DNA from: a virus
IMG/VR virus record: IMGVR_UViG_3300039171_000065
Location: 1-59,296 of that record
Strand: one strand, 5' to 3'
DNA length: 59,296 nt
A model generated the notes under the pieces. It searched no databases and was not told the origin of the DNA. It worked only from the letters and a program-made list of their open reading frames with translations. The position numbers and the translations under genes are program-made. Of the stretch, positions 56,706 to 59,296 are shown piece by piece; the stretch's first letter is position 1, and the number at the start of each line of letters is the position of its first letter.

Positions 56706-56750
56706 TTGACTCAAACCCCCTCACTATGACATAATATCCTTGTAGTGAGG
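56706..56750 (+). promoter_or_regulatory. Early promoter with inverted repeat bracketing the -10 (copy 7)
   Basis: TTGACT, 18 nt, TGA-CATAAT (56730-56735). Perfect arms CCTCACTA (56719-56726) and TAGTGAGG (56743-56750), spacing 16 nt. Confidence 0.82.
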
Positions 56751-56787
56751 AATGGCCCTCGAAAGAAAGCCTTTAGGAGATTACACT

Positions 56788-57234
56788 ATGAACTTTCTAT
56801 ATACAAATCTGACGTATGAAGAAATGGTTTGTGAAGCTGAATACAACAATAACACATTAGCCATTGCCATTTCAGAATCCGCTGTTGCTGTTGCAAGAGA
56901 AGAAATTGAAAGCGAAGAAGAAAAGATTGATAATGGTGAGGTGATTTCAAAGGCTGGTGTTGCATCCGTTTGTCGGTTCTTGTACACACAAGCGTCATGG
57001 GAAAAGGAAGAGTCTCGATCTGAATGGTATGTTGATGAATTCCACGGTGATTTCAATCCTGCAAAAAACCACATCGGTGTTGTGAAATCAAATGGTGGGT
57101 ACAAAGCTTTTGTTAAATATGGCCCATACGGTGAAGAAGACCTAGACCAATACGTGGACACACTCAAGCGAGCAAAGGTCTTGGCCATTGAACTTGCTGT
57201 TACAGCCGCTGGCGAAGGTTTGCTTCTGAAATAG
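56788..57234 (+). CDS. Hypothetical acidic protein, 148 aa
   Basis: Not recognised. Long acidic helix (AVAVAREEIESEEEKIDNGEVISKAGVASVCRFL), then an aromatic segment (WYVDEFHGDFNPAKNHIG) and VKYGPYGEEDLDQYVDTLKRAKVL. AGGAGATTACAC SD sets the start. Confidence 0.72.
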   Translation: MNFLYTNLTYEEMVCEAEYNNNTLAIAISESAVAVAREEIESEEEKIDNGEVISKAGVASVCRFLYTQASWEKEESRSEWYVDEFHGDFNPAKNHIGVVKSNGGYKAFVKYGPYGEEDLDQYVDTLKRAKVLAIELAVTAAGEGLLLK

Positions 57235-57245
57235 AAAGGAATAAT

Positions 57246-57755
57246 ATGAAAGTAGTTTCTGTAGTAGACACAAAGAACACAAAACAATGCTCTTATAGAG
57301 AGGTTGGTGTAGTCATGGTAATCAAACGCTATGGCTACACATTTTGCATAACAAAATCATACAACTCTTTAATGAACTGTTATCTTTTGTGTGAATACAA
57401 AACTGGAAAAGAGTTTAGTGCATTTGGGCTTCCGTTAAAAATGGAAGATTCTGACGTTGATCGTGTTGTTGAAAGATCAAATGCATATCTTGATAAAATA
57501 GACAAAGAATTTGTTAAAGATTACTTGTCTAGATTTCCTGTAGTGAATGAGGATGTTCCCGATAATAGTGATTCGCCCGATTACAGTGATGTTAAGTTAA
57601 AGCAAAGACTAAAAGAACAAAACGAAAAAGCTATCATGGAGAAGATGGCTAATCCAAAAAAGAAAAAGGTGGTAGAGAAAGAGAAAGTGTCTGCTATTAA
57701 GAAAAAGAGAGGCAGGCCAAAGAAATTGGTAGAAAAAGATAATACGTTGTTTTGA
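57246..57755 (+). CDS. AT-hook protein with a clamp-like C-terminal tail, 169 aa
   Basis: N-terminal globular part of unknown fold (EVGVVMVIKRYGYTFCITKSYNSLMNCYLLCEY). A lysine-rich C-terminal third follows, with the AT-hook core KKKRGRPKKL (minor-groove binding at AT-rich DNA). The last residues KDNTLF match the ending of the DNA polymerase (ETNTLF). Could tether something to clamp and DNA; function not shown. Confidence 0.72.
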   Translation: MKVVSVVDTKNTKQCSYREVGVVMVIKRYGYTFCITKSYNSLMNCYLLCEYKTGKEFSAFGLPLKMEDSDVDRVVERSNAYLDKIDKEFVKDYLSRFPVVNEDVPDNSDSPDYSDVKLKQRLKEQNEKAIMEKMANPKKKKVVEKEKVSAIKKKRGRPKKLVEKDNTLF

Positions 57756-57786
57756 AAAAAAAGGGAACCAATTTGGTTCCCTTTTT
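57755..57786. terminator. Bidirectional terminator, same hairpin as at 2513-2531
   Basis: GGGAACCA-ATT-TGGTTCCC with A-tract left and T-tract right, between the AT-hook gene and a convergent homing endonuclease. Confidence 0.9.
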
Positions 57787-57791
57787 CGTTT

Positions 57792-58670
57792 CTATCTAAG
57801 CTGAATAAATTTCCAACCGACTGTGTTTCTTCCTGTTGGAACATTTTGTTGTCGATTATTAATAAAAACTTCGCCTTTTCCCATGAAAGAATTAGCCATA
57901 GATGCGCTTATCTTTTTGTCTTTGCAAAAATACTCTATACTTCCAGTTAAAAACTCACTGCCGTTCGGAGAAATTGCCTTAAACATAGCCTTATCTTCAT
58001 TAATCATAAAACAGTTGTTGTCATGAAATCTTAATAATCCTCTACCACCAGATTTCCCACAATGAGGACATGTATAAATTTTTCCTTTATGAGATTCACT
58101 CATTTTGTTTTTTGTTTCTTCTGATCTTAATAATCCTGTATGAGTCTTTCTAACCATATCACCAAACCCTTCTGCCTTTTTTACTCCCTTTAATCTTATT
58201 GATGATGGGTGTACTTCATACCGGAGATGGGATTTACTTATGTTCTTTTTTTGTGATTCTGACATCACTCTTCCTTTTCTGGTTTTGCTCATCTTCTTTC
58301 TTGTTTCTTCTGTATGAGTAGTTCCATGACGAGGATGAAGTTTACCTTCTCTAAATGATCCACCTCTGATTAAATTATAACAATCTCTATCTTTAACCAT
58401 TTCGTTTGTAACAAATTCATATTCATGATTTATGAGTTCTTCTCTGTTATCAAAAAAATTTAAAATTACCTTAATAAAATTATCACTACCATGAACACCA
58501 ATTTCGTTTAAAAGTCTTTCACCACTTCCCATGTAACCGTCATTCATGTTTTTTGTTGAATGAATTCCGTAGTAGTATCCAATCGAATCTGTTCTAATTA
58601 TCTTATAAAAATAATGATATATATCATCTGATTTCTTTGATACTTTACTATAAATAGGTTTGCTGTCCAT
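57792..58670 (-). CDS. GIY-YIG-type homing endonuclease with NUMOD repeats and a zinc finger
   Basis: 292 residues. N-terminal nuclease module HYFYKIIRTDSIGYYYGIHSTKNMNDGYMGSG (about 14-45) with Glu in NHEYEFV (about 75). NUMOD3-like repeats (HTEETRKKMSKTRKGRVMSESQKKNISKS, SEETKNKMSESHKGK), a CPHCGKSGGRGLLRFHDNNC zinc finger and a C-terminal DNA-reading domain. AGGAAAG SD. AT-rich, inserted at the boundary of early and late regions. Confidence 0.85.
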   Translation of the reverse strand: MDSKPIYSKVSKKSDDIYHYFYKIIRTDSIGYYYGIHSTKNMNDGYMGSGERLLNEIGVHGSDNFIKVILNFFDNREELINHEYEFVTNEMVKDRDCYNLIRGGSFREGKLHPRHGTTHTEETRKKMSKTRKGRVMSESQKKNISKSHLRYEVHPSSIRLKGVKKAEGFGDMVRKTHTGLLRSEETKNKMSESHKGKIYTCPHCGKSGGRGLLRFHDNNCFMINEDKAMFKAISPNGSEFLTGSIEYFCKDKKISASMANSFMGKGEVFINNRQQNVPTGRNTVGWKFIQLR

Positions 58671-58691
58671 ATCACTTTCCTGTTAGTGGAT

Positions 58692-58731
58692 AGAGTGAGT
58701 GGGTGTTAACGCACCGCGACTCACTCACTCT
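58692..58731 (-). terminator. Hairpin after the minus-strand virion-type gene
   Basis: AGAGTGAGTG / CACTCACTCT 10-bp stem with a structured GC-rich loop. The T-tract is lacking, so termination is uncertain. Confidence 0.5.
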
Positions 58732-58732
58732 T

Positions 58733-59296
58733 TCATTGTTGCATCTTCCACGCTTCTGATTTTGAACCTTTCTGAAAACGTGCAAGAGGTAAAAATAAAC
58801 AAAGTTCCCATGATTGGGACGGAATCTCTACGAATTTTGATCTAACTTGATCCATTCTATATTCTTTAACAGCATGTTCAAAGTATTTGCTTTGTGCAAG
58901 TGTTGATATAACTTTCCATGAAATGTCAAGCTTTGTTGACTTAACAAACCTATCCCTACTTTTAAAACGCAAAAGCGCACGAAAAGCTGCCATTCTTAAA
59001 ACAGGACTGAGGTAGTGAAAATTAATTCCAACAAAATTCTCAGAACCACTTTTTGTTCTATACGCTCTGAATGGAATTATAAGCGGGTATCTATCCCACA
59101 CTGGCAATGTGTCTTTATTTAAAGCTGAATATTCAAAAAACGCCATTTTTCCTAACGTTAGACCATCACTAAACAATTCTTGATCACGAAACATCCTAGC
59201 AGTTCTTACGCTACTAAAGTTCTTTGTAACACGTTTTCTAAACCAGTCCATACTCTTTTTAATGTTACGTCTTGACTTTGGGCCTTGGCTTTCAAA
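58733..59296 (-). CDS. Conserved virion-type protein, 5' end outside the window (partial)
   Basis: The frame is open to the window edge, so the first in-window Met is probably internal. The core KDTLPVWDRYPLIIPFRAYRTKSGSENFVGINFHYLSPVLRMAAF follows a pattern shared by unassigned structural proteins of marine T4-like phages (DTLPYYDxFPL...GLNxHYLPxxLR). Its precise structural role is unknown. Minus orientation shares a block with late genes beyond the window. Confidence 0.65.
   Translation of the reverse strand, partial: FESQGPKSRRNIKKSMDWFRKRVTKNFSSVRTARMFRDQELFSDGLTLGKMAFFEYSALNKDTLPVWDRYPLIIPFRAYRTKSGSENFVGINFHYLSPVLRMAAFRALLRFKSRDRFVKSTKLDISWKVISTLAQSKYFEHAVKEYRMDQVRSKFVEIPSQSWELCLFLPLARFQKGSKSEAWKMQQ

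Noticed and set aside
56781-57287. 168-codon minus-strand frame
   Set aside because: Fully antisense to the 148-residue early gene that has a promoter and SD; serine-rich shadow translation.
58649-58656. TATAAATA on the plus strand near the right end
   Set aside because: Lies inside the first codons of the minus-strand endonuclease and points into its antisense; no plus-strand gene follows.

Overview
This is a 59.3-kb piece of a T4-like myovirus genome. The evidence is the near-complete T4 replication, recombination and late-transcription gene set (homologues of gp23, UvsW, UvsY, RNase H, gp55, gp47, gp46, gp45, gp44, gp62, RegA, Dda, gp43, UvsX, gp41, gp33-like, gp59, gp32, NrdA/B), together with T4-type late promoters (TATAAATA / NATAAATA). 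Many genes are diverged in length, and the order is not that of T4 itself (45-44-62-regA-dda-43-uvsX-41). This suggests one of the exo-/schizo-T4 lineages. A Gram-negative, probably gammaproteobacterial, host fits the class Ia ribonucleotide reductase and the strong sigma70-type early promoters. The host cannot be named from sequence alone.

Layout. 1-1463: end of a putative scaffold gene and the major capsid gene, read late. 1500-5200: a GIY-YIG homing endonuclease, then on the minus strand a large Vsr-like homing endonuclease and small early-type genes. 5234-6990 (minus): small membrane proteins, UvsY, a tail-tube-family protein and a 55-residue acidic protein. 7057-9014: a candidate packaged ParB-like protein and UvsW. 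9015-9710: non-coding, repeat-bearing, possible origin. 9711-33192: core plus-strand replication/repair block (RNase H, late sigma gp55, a release-factor-like protein, gp47/gp46, an RNA ligase / polynucleotide kinase / metallophosphatase cluster, clamp and loader, RegA, Dda, DNA polymerase, two tandem DNA methyltransferases, dNMP kinase, UvsX, gp41, serine hydroxymethyltransferase). 33200-41330: small accessory genes with another homing endonuclease, dCMP deaminase, a tRNA-like element and a PD-(D/E)XK nuclease. 41313-49122: transglycosylase, gp33-like, exonuclease, MazG, gp59, gp32, RuvC-like resolvase, NrdAB. 49138-57755: hypervariable early region of one-promoter-one-small-gene cassettes, with gene remnants, glutaredoxin, a MazG-like enzyme, thymidylate synthase and an AT-hook protein. 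57792-59296 (minus): a homing endonuclease and a partial virion-type protein.

How it works together. gp43/45/44/62/41/59/32/UvsX/UvsY/UvsW/46/47/RNase H make a T4-type recombination-dependent replisome. NrdAB, glutaredoxin, dCMP deaminase, thymidylate synthase, serine hydroxymethyltransferase, dNMP kinase and two MazG-like enzymes form a dNTP/one-carbon supply line. gp55 and gp33 with the gp45 clamp should read the NATAAATA promoters. Four proteins (gp43, the gp33-like protein, an AT-hook protein and one methyltransferase) end in the same x-LF tail, a possible clamp-binding tail.

Most notable: (1) a family of proteins sharing the T4 internal-protein capsid-targeting N-terminus (M-K-x-[FY]-x-x-F-[LI]-x-E), most under late promoters and including a PARP-like ADP-ribosyltransferase candidate and a ParB-like protein; (2) an early-promoter class whose extended -10 is bracketed by a covarying inverted repeat at fixed 16-nt spacing; (3) terminators whose loop supplies the -35 hexamer of the next promoter; (4) a split RNA-repair cassette resembling bacterial Pnkp; (5) promoter-to-gene-remnant fusions in the cassette region; (6) several small reading frames interrupted by in-frame UGA; (7) an 85-nt tRNA-Arg-like element without a D arm.
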